DNA of 64,000 nt from Chitinophagaceae bacterium (GTDB lineage: Bacteria; Bacteroidota; Bacteroidia; Chitinophagales; Chitinophagaceae): positions 50,705-114,704 of the forward strand of contig JADBXP010000002.1 of the NCBI GenBank assembly GCA_020403455.1, written 5' to 3'. Position numbers and translations under genes: made by a program. The notes under the pieces were generated by a model. The model made no database searches. It was not told the origin of the DNA and worked only from the letters and a program-made list of their open reading frames with translations. Positions 21,953 to 30,737 of the stretch are shown one piece after another. Every line of letters starts with the position of its first letter. Positions within the stretch are counted from its first letter, which is position 1.

Positions 21953-21960
21953 TATTTTTG
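21953..21960 (+). promoter_or_regulatory. Putative promoter -7 element of rsmA, likely leaderless
   Basis: TATTTTTG matches TAnnTTTG and ends 4 bases before the rsmA ATG, so the transcript should begin at or next to the start codon. Confidence 0.55.
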
Positions 21961-21964
21961 TTGT

Positions 21965-22720
21965 ATGGAGTACACACTCAAAAAATCATTGGGTCAGCAT
22001 TTTCTCAAGGATGAGTTGATATGCAGGCAGCTGGTAGATGTGTGGCGTTCCACCAATGGTTCTCATCTCCTTGAGGTTGGTCCGGGTGGAGGTGCTCTAA
22101 CTCGATTTTTACTGGAGCTGGAGGGCGTTGAATTTAAGGCAGTGGAATTAGATGAGGAGAAGGTCAATTATTTGCATAAAAAGTATCCTTCATTACAAGG
22201 GAAACTGATTCAGGGAAGTATTTTAGACATTGATTGTCCTTTTGATGTTCCGTTCACGCTCATGGGAAACTTTCCCTACAATATTTCAACCCAGATAGTA
22301 TTTCGGGTTTTGGAATGGAGGGATAAGGTACCGGTAATGATTGGAATGTTTCAAAAGGAAGTGGCTGAACGAATTGTAGCACCCCCGGGCAGTCGGGTAT
22401 ATGGCATCTTGAGTGTTTTGGTACAAGCCTATTATGAAGCTGAGTATCTATTTGATGTACCACCTACTTCCTTTGATCCGCCACCTAAAGTAGTGAGTGG
22501 TGTGCTTCGCTTGAAGCGGAAGGCAGATGAAATTCCGGTTCGGTCTGAGCGCGCTCTGTGGGTGTTGGTGAAAACTGCATTCAATCAACGCCGCAAGATG
22601 TTGCGCAATGCAGTGAAGAGTCTATTTACGGAAGAGACATTGAAGCAACCCATTTTTGATCAACGGGCTGAACAGTTGTCGGTTCAGCAGTTTGCAGCAC
22701 TAACCTTTCAAATGAAATGA
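21965..22720 (+). CDS. rsmA: 16S rRNA dimethyladenosine transferase
   Basis: This 251-residue enzyme (KsgA) dimethylates two adjacent adenosines near the 3' end of 16S rRNA during late 30S assembly. The N-terminal KKSLGQHFLKD signature, the SAM-binding LLEVGPGGGALT, and the catalytic NFPYNIST (NLPY in most species) are visible. The C-terminal domain contains TAFNQRRKMLRNA, also diagnostic. Length is normal. It is followed after 10 bases by a dehydrogenase gene. Confidence 0.96.
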   Translation: MEYTLKKSLGQHFLKDELICRQLVDVWRSTNGSHLLEVGPGGGALTRFLLELEGVEFKAVELDEEKVNYLHKKYPSLQGKLIQGSILDIDCPFDVPFTLMGNFPYNISTQIVFRVLEWRDKVPVMIGMFQKEVAERIVAPPGSRVYGILSVLVQAYYEAEYLFDVPPTSFDPPPKVVSGVLRLKRKADEIPVRSERALWVLVKTAFNQRRKMLRNAVKSLFTEETLKQPIFDQRAEQLSVQQFAALTFQMK

Positions 22721-22730
22721 CATTTACACT

Positions 22731-23699
22731 ATGAAAAAGCAACAAGTTTTAATTACAGCACCGGCACATCCCTGCTTACAAGAGGGATTGGAAAGGGGAG
22801 GATATGAAGTGACAATAGAAATGTCACCTGATGCCAGTTGGTTGGCTGCCAATATCTATCGTTTCCACGGCATTGTGGTGGCCTCCAAACCCGCGATTGA
22901 CAAAGATTTGATCGATGTCGCCATCGAACTCCGCTGGATTGCCCGATTGGGAAGCGGTATGGAGCACATCGATGTAGCATATGCTGAAAGTCGCGGTATC
23001 AATTGCATCAACAGTCCGGAAGGCAATAGTGGCGCAGTCGCTGAGCATGTAATTGGATTGCTGATCAATCTGATGAGAAAAATCAATGTCTCGGCAGAAG
23101 AAATCAGGCAGGGAAAATGGATCCGTGATATGCAACGGGGAGAAATGCTAACAGAAAAAGTGGTAGGAATCATCGGATTGGGTAACACCGGAACTGCATT
23201 GGCATATTTGCTGGCTTCCTTTGGTGTTATCGTATTTGCCCATGACAAATACAGAAAAAAATTCGGTTCAACTTATGTGAGAGAATCTACGCTGGAGGAA
23301 ATCCAAAAGTATTGCCAAATAGTTAGTTTACACCTGCCTCTCACAGAAGAGACTTATCACTACGCAGATGCAAAATTTTTCAGCGGATTTCAAAAGCAAC
23401 CTTATTTTGTGAACACAGGTCGGGGTCAATTGGTAGATACAGTTGCACTAATAGGTGCGTTAGAGCAAAACCAGATCAAGGCAGCCGCACTAGATGTGCT
23501 GGAAAATGAGCAACTCGAGACATATACACCCGAAGAAAAAAAACTATTGGATGTATTATTGGCCGATCCCCGCGTATTGATAACTCCACATATTGCCGGC
23601 TATAGCCAGGAATCTTACCGCAAACTTTCAGAAGTTATTCTGAAAAAACTAGATCTCAGCAGCCCCTCTTCCCTGGAAATACCGGATGTGGACTGGTAA
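22731..23699 (+). CDS. D-isomer-specific 2-hydroxyacid dehydrogenase
   Basis: A 322-residue NAD-dependent dehydrogenase. The N-terminal substrate domain has VASKPAIDKDLID and LRWIARLGSGMEHID. The NAD-binding domain carries VVGIIGLGNTGTALA. The catalytic residues are Arg in FVNTGRGQ, Glu in LDVLENE and His in ITPHIAGYS. It resembles phosphoglycerate dehydrogenase without the C-terminal ACT domain, but it could equally be a hydroxypyruvate or related 2-ketoacid reductase. I therefore give no symbol. It probably shares a transcript with rsmA. Confidence 0.88.
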   Translation: MKKQQVLITAPAHPCLQEGLERGGYEVTIEMSPDASWLAANIYRFHGIVVASKPAIDKDLIDVAIELRWIARLGSGMEHIDVAYAESRGINCINSPEGNSGAVAEHVIGLLINLMRKINVSAEEIRQGKWIRDMQRGEMLTEKVVGIIGLGNTGTALAYLLASFGVIVFAHDKYRKKFGSTYVRESTLEEIQKYCQIVSLHLPLTEETYHYADAKFFSGFQKQPYFVNTGRGQLVDTVALIGALEQNQIKAAALDVLENEQLETYTPEEKKLLDVLLADPRVLITPHIAGYSQESYRKLSEVILKKLDLSSPSSLEIPDVDW

Positions 23700-23801
23700 T
23701 ATAGGGCAGCAATTTCACCCGAGAAACACTAAATATTAAATATAAAATATATTTATTTCGAATTTTAATTGGTTTTAACTACAAACAACCGGAAAGATTT
23801 T

Positions 23802-23809
23802 TAAATTTG
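23802..23809 (+). promoter_or_regulatory. Putative promoter -7 element of greA
   Basis: TAAATTTG fits TAnnTTTG. It lies 62 bases before the greA ATG and immediately upstream of a stem-loop, so the transcript would begin with that hairpin. Confidence 0.45.
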
Positions 23810-23815
23810 TGTTCT

Positions 23816-23850
23816 ACAACGCCTCGATTCGTGGCGTTGTATTTTTTTTA
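23816..23850 (+). other. Stem-loop with T-run in the greA leader (attenuator or terminator)
   Basis: ACAACGCC (23816-23823) pairs with GGCGTTGT (23833-23840) around a 9-base loop, followed by A and eight T. It has the form of an intrinsic terminator. It could end the rsmA-dehydrogenase transcript (116 bases past the stop) or, with the TAAATTTG element just upstream, act as an attenuator of greA. Confidence 0.7.
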
Positions 23851-23870
23851 TCCGACCTAAACGAATTTGT

Positions 23871-24347
23871 ATGCCAGATGCAAACATGTATGTAACGAAA
23901 GAGACATTTGATAAGATGCGTGAAGAACTTCAGCGCATGAAATCGGTTGACAGACCGGCTTCTTCGAGAGCCATTGCGGAAGCAAGGGAAAAGGGCGACT
24001 TAAAGGAGAATGCCGAATACGATGCAGCCAAGGAAGCGCAGGGAATTCTGGAAGCAAAAATCAAGCAGTTGGAGGGCATGATCGCCAATGCAAAAATTGT
24101 TGATACCAGTACCATCGATACCAGCAAGGTAACCATCCTGACCAAGGTCACCATAACCAACCTTGCCAATAACAAGGTGCTGACGTACCAAATTGTTGGA
24201 GAAAAAGAAGCCGATCTCAAACTGGGAAAAATTTCTGCCGGCTCACCCATTGGAAAAGGATTGATGGGTAAGACCAAGGGTGAAGTGGCAGAGATTCAGG
24301 TTCCTACCGGCATGCTGAAATTTAGAATTGAAGACATTTCTATCTGA
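23871..24347 (+). CDS. greA: Transcription elongation factor GreA
   Basis: 158 residues. GreA enters the RNA polymerase secondary channel and stimulates cleavage of backtracked RNA. The N-terminal coiled coil (MYVTKETFDKMREELQRM through AREKGDLKENAEYDAAKE) carries the acidic DLKENAEYDAA tip that is diagnostic. The C-terminal FKBP-like domain includes GKISAGSPIGKGLMGKTKGE. The ATG at 23871 gives 5 residues before MYVTKE; an internal ATG at 23886 is an alternative. Confidence 0.96.
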   Translation: MPDANMYVTKETFDKMREELQRMKSVDRPASSRAIAEAREKGDLKENAEYDAAKEAQGILEAKIKQLEGMIANAKIVDTSTIDTSKVTILTKVTITNLANNKVLTYQIVGEKEADLKLGKISAGSPIGKGLMGKTKGEVAEIQVPTGMLKFRIEDISI

Positions 24348-24372
24348 TACATCCACTTACAACTATTCATCC

Positions 24373-24771
24373 ATGACAGTCTTTTCCAAGATCATCGCCG
24401 GAATCATTCCCTGTTATCGCATTGCAGAGAACGAACATTTCATCGCCTTCCTGGATATTTATCCGCATGCGGAAGGTCATGTGCTGGTAGTACCTAAAAT
24501 TGAAACGGATAAGTTTTTTGATCTGGAAGCTGATTATCTATCTTCCATCCTGCTCTTTGCACAACCCATTGCCAGGGCCATCGAGCAATCTTTTCCCTGC
24601 AATCGATGTGGCATGATGGTATTGGGATTGGATGTGCCCCATGCCCATCTGCACCTGTTGCCGGTGAATAGTGCTGCCGACCTGAATTTCAACAGAAGCA
24701 AGCCGAATGTAACTCATGGAAAATTGCAGGAAATTCAGCAGAAGATACTTGCAGCAATGGCTCAGCCATAA
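24373..24771 (+). CDS. HIT family nucleotide hydrolase/transferase
   Basis: A 132-residue histidine triad protein. It begins VFSKIIAGIIPCYRI, has FLDIYPHAEGHVLVVPK in the middle, and ends the domain with the triad VPHAHLHLLP, in which the central His forms the nucleotidyl intermediate. Such proteins hydrolyse purine nucleotide phosphoramidates. I chose the ATG at 24373 because the earlier in-frame start lies inside greA and adds 15 unrelated residues. Converges with ruvC. Confidence 0.93.
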   Translation: MTVFSKIIAGIIPCYRIAENEHFIAFLDIYPHAEGHVLVVPKIETDKFFDLEADYLSSILLFAQPIARAIEQSFPCNRCGMMVLGLDVPHAHLHLLPVNSAADLNFNRSKPNVTHGKLQEIQQKILAAMAQP

Positions 24772-24782
24772 CCACAGTCTCA

Positions 24783-25349
24783 TTATTTCTTTATAACTCT
24801 GTTTGGATTTTGTCGGGCAAAATCTTCCCAGTTACTTGCCTTCTTTTTTGTAGGTGATGGTTGAATGACCCGGTTGTTGAAATGATGACAAAGTGCTACC
24901 GATAGTGCATCGGAAGCATCAAAATACCTGGGTTGTTCATCAATTTGTAAGATCGTTTTGAGCATGTGCCATACCTGTTCCTTGCTGGCGTTGCCATTAC
25001 CTGTAATGGATTGTTTTACTTTTTTAGGCGAATACTCAGTTACACTGATTCCTGCCTGCATTGCGGCTGCTATTGCCACACCCTGAGCTCTTCCCAGCTT
25101 CAGCATACTTTGCACATTCTTTCCAAAAAAAGGTGCTTCAATCGCAAAAGACGAGGGGCGGTAGAGTCGGATGAGTTCGCTTACTTTTTCATGTATCAGG
25201 TGCAGCCTGGCATAGATGTCTTTTTCATTCGCTAACTTCAATACGTCCATCAATAAAACGCGGGGTTGGTTTTTATCGGCTTTGAGTAAGGCGTATCCCA
25301 TCAATAAACTACCCGGATCAATACCCAAAATAATCGGCTGCTGTTTCAT
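24783..25349 (-). CDS. ruvC: Crossover junction endodeoxyribonuclease RuvC
   Basis: This 188-residue Holliday-junction resolvase is the partner of RuvAB; ruvB is at 39.6 kb in the window. The RNase H-like acidic residues are visible: Asp in ILGIDPGS, Glu in AIEAPFFGKN, and the C-terminal pair in DASDALSVALCHH. The SPKKVKQSITGNGNASKEQV DNA-binding region is typical. I chose the start at 25349 (MKQQPIILG); the open frame extends 43 codons further but that part overlaps the upstream region of the divergent gene and has no family match. Confidence 0.95.
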   Translation of the reverse strand: MKQQPIILGIDPGSLLMGYALLKADKNQPRVLLMDVLKLANEKDIYARLHLIHEKVSELIRLYRPSSFAIEAPFFGKNVQSMLKLGRAQGVAIAAAMQAGISVTEYSPKKVKQSITGNGNASKEQVWHMLKTILQIDEQPRYFDASDALSVALCHHFNNRVIQPSPTKKKASNWEDFARQNPNRVIKK

Positions 25350-25440
25350 TCTAGCATGAAAATACACGCTTTTGTGCTCATTTGGCAAACTAGCGATTGC
25401 TTTTTGATTTGAACTGAATACTCGTTCTTTGCAGGTGTAT

Positions 25441-27249
25441 ATGTTCACCATTTCACCGGCAACCAGGAAGTTCATCAATAATTGGGCAGGTCCTATCCTG
25501 TTCGGCTGGATGGTCTATTTTATTGTACAGCAGGTGCGGGAGCAACCCAATTTGACCGCTGCCAAAACAATGATTCTACAGGCATTCACACCGCAGCATG
25601 CAGTTACTTGGACAATCGTATTGGTGCTCATGTTGCTTAACTGGACTATAGAAGCGTATAAATGGAAGGTGTTGATGAACTGTCTTGAACCCATTTCTTT
25701 TTACCGTGCCGTGCGCGCTGTGTTCACCGGACAAGCAGTAGCATTCACCACAATCAATCGCCTGGGGGAGCCTGCCGGCAGGGCACTTTTTCTCTCTGAG
25801 GGCAATCGCATCCGGGGAGCCGTTTTATCAGTGATGGGCGGATTGGCTCAATTGCTGGTGACCATTGCCGCCGGTTGGCTCGGCTTGATCTTTCTGCAAC
25901 TTTTTCAGCCACAGCTCACCATATTTTCAGGTGCAATTTCAGGTGCCTGGCTCAAGTTGTTGAATCTGCTACTGGTTGGAGTAATTTTCTTACTGGCACT
26001 GTTGTATTTCAATCCAACTGCCATGGTCAACTGGCTACTTACATTTCGATTTTTTCAAAAAATTTCATTCTTTCTTCAAAAGTTGACAGCACTCGCCCCG
26101 CCTATTTTAACAACTATTTTACTGCTTTCTCTGATTAGATTTGTTATTTATACATCCCAATATCTTCTGTTGCTGAATTTGTTTGGTGTGGAAGTGGGCT
26201 GGTCAACGGGTGCAGCATTGGTATCATTGATGCTGATGGTACTCGCACTGATACCTTCCATTGCACTGGCGGAGTTAGGTTTCAGGGGACAAATCAGCAT
26301 CTGGTTGCTGGGTTTGGTGAGTGTCAATTATGCAGGAATTGTTGCAACTGCAGCAGGCATTTGGCTGGTCAACCTGATCATTCCTGCATTGGCAGGAAGT
26401 TTGTTGATATTGGGGGTGAGAATATTTTCTAAGTCATCAGCGGGAGGTCCTATGAAAAAAGTGTTGCTCTTAGGTTTCATTTTTCTATCTGTATCTTTTT
26501 CACCACGTCAGGATGAGTTTTGCGGGGGCATTAGAAATTTTGCATTCAGAGATGGAGAAGTAGTCAATTATCATGTCTATTATACGGTTATTGGAATTTA
26601 TGTGCATGCAGGCAATGCAAGTTTTTCAGTGAAAGCAATTAATCACCAACAAAGGCCTGCTTATCAATTTGTAAGCACCGGTACCAGTAATTCAGGCTAT
26701 GACTGGATTTTTAAAGTGCGGGACCGCTACGAGTCAGTTGTAGATACCGGCACCCTTCAGCCCCTGCAGTTCATTCGGGATATTCAGGAAGGAAGTTTTA
26801 AGAAGTATGAGTTCATCACTTTCAACCACCAGACCCATACTGCCACCACCACAGAAAAAACCTATACTATCCCCAACTGTATACAAGATGTACTCAGCAC
26901 TATTTATTATGCGCGCAACATCAACTTTAATAAGTATCAGCCGGGAGATAAGATTCCTTTTGCGATGTTTCTTGATAACGAGGTTTTTAATTTGTACATC
27001 AAATACCTGGGTAAGGAAGTGATCAAAACCAAGTATGGTACTTTCAATGCCATCAAGTTCAGACCTTTACTGGTGAAGGGAACGCTGTTTGAAGGAGGAG
27101 AGAAGATGACTGTTTGGGTGAGTGATGACAATAACCATATTCCCCTGCGGGTGGAAAGTCCGATAGTTGTCGGCAGCATCAAGGCTGATATGATGGGGTA
27201 TAGTAACCTTCGCTACCCATTGAGTTCCCTGATTAATCTGCGGGATTAA
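25441..27249 (+). CDS. Flippase-like membrane protein fused to a periplasmic DUF3108 domain
   Basis: 602 residues in one uninterrupted frame that look like two proteins. Residues 1-335 form a polytopic membrane region like the LPG-synthase/AglD flippase-like family, with INRLGEPAGRALFLSEGNR and ALAELGFRGQISIWLLG. Residue 338 is a Met followed by a complete signal-peptide-like segment (KKVLLLGFIFLSVSFSP), then a DUF3108-like beta-rich domain (NFAFRDGEVVNYHVYYTVIG, FKVRDRYESVVD, KYGTFNAIKFRP, VWVSDDNNHIPLRVE). An ATG at 26452 could still start the second protein alone. The start at 25441 is the first ATG; an upstream TTG adds 4 residues. It shares a 4-base stop overlap with the convergent MBL gene. 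Confidence 0.8.
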   Translation: MFTISPATRKFINNWAGPILFGWMVYFIVQQVREQPNLTAAKTMILQAFTPQHAVTWTIVLVLMLLNWTIEAYKWKVLMNCLEPISFYRAVRAVFTGQAVAFTTINRLGEPAGRALFLSEGNRIRGAVLSVMGGLAQLLVTIAAGWLGLIFLQLFQPQLTIFSGAISGAWLKLLNLLLVGVIFLLALLYFNPTAMVNWLLTFRFFQKISFFLQKLTALAPPILTTILLLSLIRFVIYTSQYLLLLNLFGVEVGWSTGAALVSLMLMVLALIPSIALAELGFRGQISIWLLGLVSVNYAGIVATAAGIWLVNLIIPALAGSLLILGVRIFSKSSAGGPMKKVLLLGFIFLSVSFSPRQDEFCGGIRNFAFRDGEVVNYHVYYTVIGIYVHAGNASFSVKAINHQQRPAYQFVSTGTSNSGYDWIFKVRDRYESVVDTGTLQPLQFIRDIQEGSFKKYEFITFNHQTHTATTTEKTYTIPNCIQDVLSTIYYARNINFNKYQPGDKIPFAMFLDNEVFNLYIKYLGKEVIKTKYGTFNAIKFRPLLVKGTLFEGGEKMTVWVSDDNNHIPLRVESPIVVGSIKADMMGYSNLRYPLSSLINLRD

Positions 27250-28130
27250 TCTTTTGATTGCAACCAATCATTAATTGTGCCTTGTTGCTGCTTGCGTATT
27301 CCTTTTTCGGTGGGTTGTAAATTACAACACATCGTTTCTTTATCGTGTTCGAAAAAGAGCCAGTAGTTGTTATCGAGTGCTTCCTTCAAAAAAACTTTCT
27401 TTTCCTGTAAGGTAGTGTAGGGAAATAAATCATATCCCATGATGTAGGGGAGACCGATGTGATGAGTTGAGGGAAGCAGATCTGCCATGTACACCAATGT
27501 TTTTCCATTGCACCGAATCTGCGGTAACATCATAGCGCGGGTATGTCCATGAACAATGCGAAGAGAAATATTTTCTGTGAAGAAAACTTCTGCCAGGCGT
27601 TCTTTCGGGTTCATGTCCGGTTCCGGAATGTCAATCATTTGAAGCTGTCCAGATTCCTGTATAGGTAAAATATTCTCTCTCAAAAAAGAGGCTTTCTCTC
27701 TTTCATTCGGGTGCACTGCCCAATCCCAATGCAGCGGGTTGCTCCAGTAAACGGCATTCGGGAAAGCTGTGACCAGTCGGTCGTCTTTTCGTACGATTGC
27801 ACCACCGCAATGATCAAAATGCAGGTGGGTCAGGATCACATCGGTAATTTCTTCGGCTGCATAGCCATGGGCTGCTAACGAAGCATGCAGTGTATCGTTC
27901 CCATGTAAATAATAGTGAGAGAAAAATCGGGCATCTTGTTTATTGCCCATGCCGGTATCGATCAGGATTTTCCTTTCCCCTTCTTCAATTAACAAACAAC
28001 GCAATGCCCAGCTGCACATGTTGTTATCGTCGGCGGGAATCAGTGATTGCCACATTGATTTCGGCACAACACCGAACATAGCACCACCATCCAGTTTGAA
28101 ATTACCGGTTTCAATGCTGATTACTTTCAT
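27246..28130 (-). CDS. Metallo-beta-lactamase-fold hydrolase
   Basis: A 294-residue member of the MBL superfamily. The metal-binding HLHFDHCGG motif is followed by a His in IVHGHTRAMM and an Asp in VYMADLLPS; LIDTGMGNK lies before it. The layout resembles the N-acyl-homoserine-lactonase/quorum-quenching branch, but substrates of this branch vary widely (esters, lactones, phosphoesters). No signal peptide. It is 5 bases from the upstream MFS gene on the same strand, so the pair is probably co-transcribed. Confidence 0.85.
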   Translation of the reverse strand: MKVISIETGNFKLDGGAMFGVVPKSMWQSLIPADDNNMCSWALRCLLIEEGERKILIDTGMGNKQDARFFSHYYLHGNDTLHASLAAHGYAAEEITDVILTHLHFDHCGGAIVRKDDRLVTAFPNAVYWSNPLHWDWAVHPNEREKASFLRENILPIQESGQLQMIDIPEPDMNPKERLAEVFFTENISLRIVHGHTRAMMLPQIRCNGKTLVYMADLLPSTHHIGLPYIMGYDLFPYTTLQEKKVFLKEALDNNYWLFFEHDKETMCCNLQPTEKGIRKQQQGTINDWLQSKD

Positions 28131-28135
28131 AAGGC

Positions 28136-29446
28136 TTAAGGTTTCAGGGCAGCTTTTTCAGCACGACGGGTAAGGAACAACAAGATTAGTCCGATAATGA
28201 AAAAGCTCATCAAAATTAAGACGGAATTTCTTTGCGACCCGGTTTGTTCATTGATGTACCCAAAACTGAACATACCTATGATAATGGCTATCTTCTCCGT
28301 TACATCATAAAAACTGAAAAAAGAAGTGGTGTCTTTTGTTTCGGGCATCAGCTTGGAGTAGGTACTTCGGCTAATGGATTGAATTCCTCCCATCACAAAA
28401 CCTACAAGGCAGGCCAATACATAAAATTCATTGATACCATTTTTCGGTATGAGGTAGCCCAAATAACAAAGGAAGATCCAGAAAGTAACTGTTATCATCA
28501 GGGTGTGCAAATTGCCTATCTTTTTTGAAATCCGGGCAATTACCCATGCCCCCGGAATAGCTACCAACTGAATGATGAGGATGGCAATGATCAGATTGGT
28601 AGTAGGTATGTTCAATTCACTTTTTCCATAAAGAGTAGCTGCCAGCATTACCGTCTGAACACCCATGTTATAGAAGAAAAACGACAACAGAAACTTTTTT
28701 AACACCGGCAACTCTTTCAACTGGTGCCATACCTTTTTCAACTCTTTGAATCCTCCGGTGAGAACGCTGGTATGGGCGATGTCGACCAATGGCTTACTCT
28801 TGGGCAAACGATTGATGGCCAATTGGCCGAATCCCCACCACCAGATGCCAACCAGTAAAAATGAAAGCTGTGATCCTTTTCCTGTACTAATTCCGAATGC
28901 ATCCCCTTGCAATACCAGCACGAAACAAAAGATTTGAAGAATAACACTTCCAATATATCCCATCATAAAACCGCGGGCACTCACTTTGTCTCTGTCTTCC
29001 GGTGCGGCTATGTCGGGGAGATAGGAATTATAGAAAACAAAACTGCTCCAGAATCCTACACAGGCAACAATTAGAGCTGACAGTCCGTAGGCAAGATTGC
29101 TTGCATCAAAAAAATAAAGTGCAGAGCAACCGAGGCTGCCTACCATACAGAAAAAACGAAGAAACTGTCTTTTATTTCCTCGGGAGTCGGCGATAGAAGA
29201 GAGTATGGGAGATATCAGGGCAACGATAATAAATGCTACTGCAAGGGCATAATCGTATAGGGAGGTATTCACAAATTCTCTTCCAAAGAGCCTTACTGTA
29301 TCAACGGGAGTGGTGTCGTCACCATCACCGGTAATGGCTTCATAATAAGCGGGAAAGATGGTAGAGGTAATGACCAGGTTGTAAACACTGTTGGCCCAGT
29401 CGTACATTGCCCAGCCATTGATTACTTTCTTGGATGCTGTTTCCAT
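28136..29446 (-). CDS. MFS transporter of the Atg22/UMF1 type
   Basis: A 436-residue membrane protein with about 12 helices. The N-terminal NGWAMYDWANSVYNLVITSTIFPAYY is the hallmark of the UMF1/Atg22-like group, and SPILSSIADSRGNKRQFL is the MFS loop 2-3 motif. In fungi this family exports amino acids from vacuoles; the bacterial substrate is unknown. The start METASKK is the only good one. It shares an operon with the MBL-fold hydrolase. Confidence 0.88.
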   Translation of the reverse strand: METASKKVINGWAMYDWANSVYNLVITSTIFPAYYEAITGDGDDTTPVDTVRLFGREFVNTSLYDYALAVAFIIVALISPILSSIADSRGNKRQFLRFFCMVGSLGCSALYFFDASNLAYGLSALIVACVGFWSSFVFYNSYLPDIAAPEDRDKVSARGFMMGYIGSVILQIFCFVLVLQGDAFGISTGKGSQLSFLLVGIWWWGFGQLAINRLPKSKPLVDIAHTSVLTGGFKELKKVWHQLKELPVLKKFLLSFFFYNMGVQTVMLAATLYGKSELNIPTTNLIIAILIIQLVAIPGAWVIARISKKIGNLHTLMITVTFWIFLCYLGYLIPKNGINEFYVLACLVGFVMGGIQSISRSTYSKLMPETKDTTSFFSFYDVTEKIAIIIGMFSFGYINEQTGSQRNSVLILMSFFIIGLILLFLTRRAEKAALKP

Positions 29447-29531
29447 TTACTGAGTTTTCATTTACACAGGGCAGGAACAACGGCATGCTAGGGCGAGTGG
29501 CCATGGCCATCACCAACCGGGGTTCTGCCCT

Positions 29532-30329
29532 TTAAATATAGTGAAATAAAATCAGTACGAGCAGCACAGAGCCTACCAGTACCCGGTACCAGCCGAAAAG
29601 CCGGAACCCGGCCCTTTGAAGAAACCCAATAAAAAAACGTATGGCCAACATAGCTACGACAAAGGCAACCAGATTCCCGACCAGCAGCAACTGGAGGTTA
29701 TGACTATCGGTGAGCAAAGAGGGATTGTCTTTCCAGGCCTTCAAAAGTTTATATCCGGTGGCTGCAGCCATGGTGGGTACAGCGAGAAAAAATGAAAATT
29801 CAGCCGCCAGTTGCCGGGTCATTTGTTGCTGCATGCCACCGATGATGCTGGCCGCACTGCGACTGGTTCCGGGTATCATGGCCAGACACTGCCAGATACC
29901 GGTCATGAACGCCCTTCGGTAACTGATGTCAGTTTCCTGCGTAATGGGATGTGTACTGTTGAAAAACTTATCGATGAACAGCAGAAAAATTCCACCCAGT
30001 AACATGGTGATGGCGACCGTTAGCGGACTTTCCAACAAAGCGTCTATGTGCTTGGAAAATAAGAATCCCAGCACCAGTGCGGGAATTACACCGATCAATA
30101 ATTTGAGGTAAAAGTTCCAGCGGTTCAGTGGAAAAAATTTATTGCGATAGAGCACGATAACAGAGAGGATGGCGCCCAATTGAATGCAAATCTCAAATAA
30201 TTTGGTGAACTCATCCGACTCAATCCCCATCAATCTGCTCACAATGATCATGTGGCCGGTAGAAGATATGGGCAGAAATTCTGTCACTCCTTCAACAATG
30301 GCTATCAGGATACATTCAAATAAACTCAT
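29532..30329 (-). CDS. uppP: Undecaprenyl-diphosphatase
   Basis: This 265-residue integral membrane phosphatase (BacA) recycles undecaprenyl diphosphate to the monophosphate carrier for peptidoglycan and O-antigen synthesis. The N-terminal EGVTEFLPISSTGHMIIV motif and the MIPGTSRSAASIIGGM motif form the active site. Seven to eight helices are visible. It is downstream of ftsX and DUF3098 on the same strand, a usual Bacteroidota order, but a terminator separates it, so it likely has its own promoter. Confidence 0.96.
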   Translation of the reverse strand: MSLFECILIAIVEGVTEFLPISSTGHMIIVSRLMGIESDEFTKLFEICIQLGAILSVIVLYRNKFFPLNRWNFYLKLLIGVIPALVLGFLFSKHIDALLESPLTVAITMLLGGIFLLFIDKFFNSTHPITQETDISYRRAFMTGIWQCLAMIPGTSRSAASIIGGMQQQMTRQLAAEFSFFLAVPTMAAATGYKLLKAWKDNPSLLTDSHNLQLLLVGNLVAFVVAMLAIRFFIGFLQRAGFRLFGWYRVLVGSVLLVLILFHYI

Positions 30330-30397
30330 GGTATTATTTTAGGAACGAAAGTTAAGAAGGTTTGGTTCACGTTAGAGGGATGTCAACAAAAAGGCAC

Positions 30398-30422
30398 AAA
30401 AAAAGCGGTGAATTCACCGCTT
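30398..30422 (-). terminator. Intrinsic terminator of the ftsX-DUF3098 transcript
   Basis: A fully palindromic 20-base sequence (30403-30422; arms AAGCGGTG/CACCGCTT) is followed on the minus strand by seven T. It lies between the DUF3098 stop and uppP. Confidence 0.85.
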
Positions 30423-30440
30423 GTAAATATGTGAACACGA

Positions 30441-30692
30441 TTATGCCTGTTTGGGTTTTTTGAAGATGGCGTAAATTTCAATCAGAATACCGGCAATGAT
30501 CACGATAGGTGCCACTGTGATGCGGGTTTTGCTGTATACCACGTTCGGATCGAAAGTCGTAGGGTCAGTATTCTTTCCGCCCGCCATCAGGAACATGCCG
30601 ACAGCGATGACCACACCTCCGATCAGCATCCAGATATAATTTTCCTTGGTAAAGAGGGGAGCAGGTTGTTCTGTCGTTTTGAGATTACTCAT
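30441..30692 (-). CDS. DUF3098 family small membrane protein
   Basis: 83 residues with two membrane helices: YIWMLIGGVVIAVGMFLMAG (residues about 20-40) and VAPIVIIAGILIEIYAIF (about 60-78), joined by a soluble loop with TDPTTFDPNVVYSKTRIT. This matches the DUF3098 family found next to ftsX in Bacteroidota; its function is not known. I chose the start at 30692 (MSNLKTTEQ); a longer frame adds 8 residues that lie close to the ftsX stop. It follows ftsX by 45 bases and ends at a terminator. Confidence 0.9.
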   Translation of the reverse strand: MSNLKTTEQPAPLFTKENYIWMLIGGVVIAVGMFLMAGGKNTDPTTFDPNVVYSKTRITVAPIVIIAGILIEIYAIFKKPKQA

Positions 30693-30737
30693 ATAAGTTG
30701 TTTTACAAGAATACAAATGTAAATATTCCCCAACGAT

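Noticed and set aside
22731..23699. Assignment as SerA (phosphoglycerate dehydrogenase)
   Set aside because: The fold fits, but there is no regulatory ACT domain or serine gene context to choose the substrate, so only the family name is given.
25350..25478. 43-residue N-terminal extension of RuvC
   Set aside because: The residues do not match RuvC and overlap the start of the divergent flippase-like gene; MKQQPIILGIDPGS is the family start.
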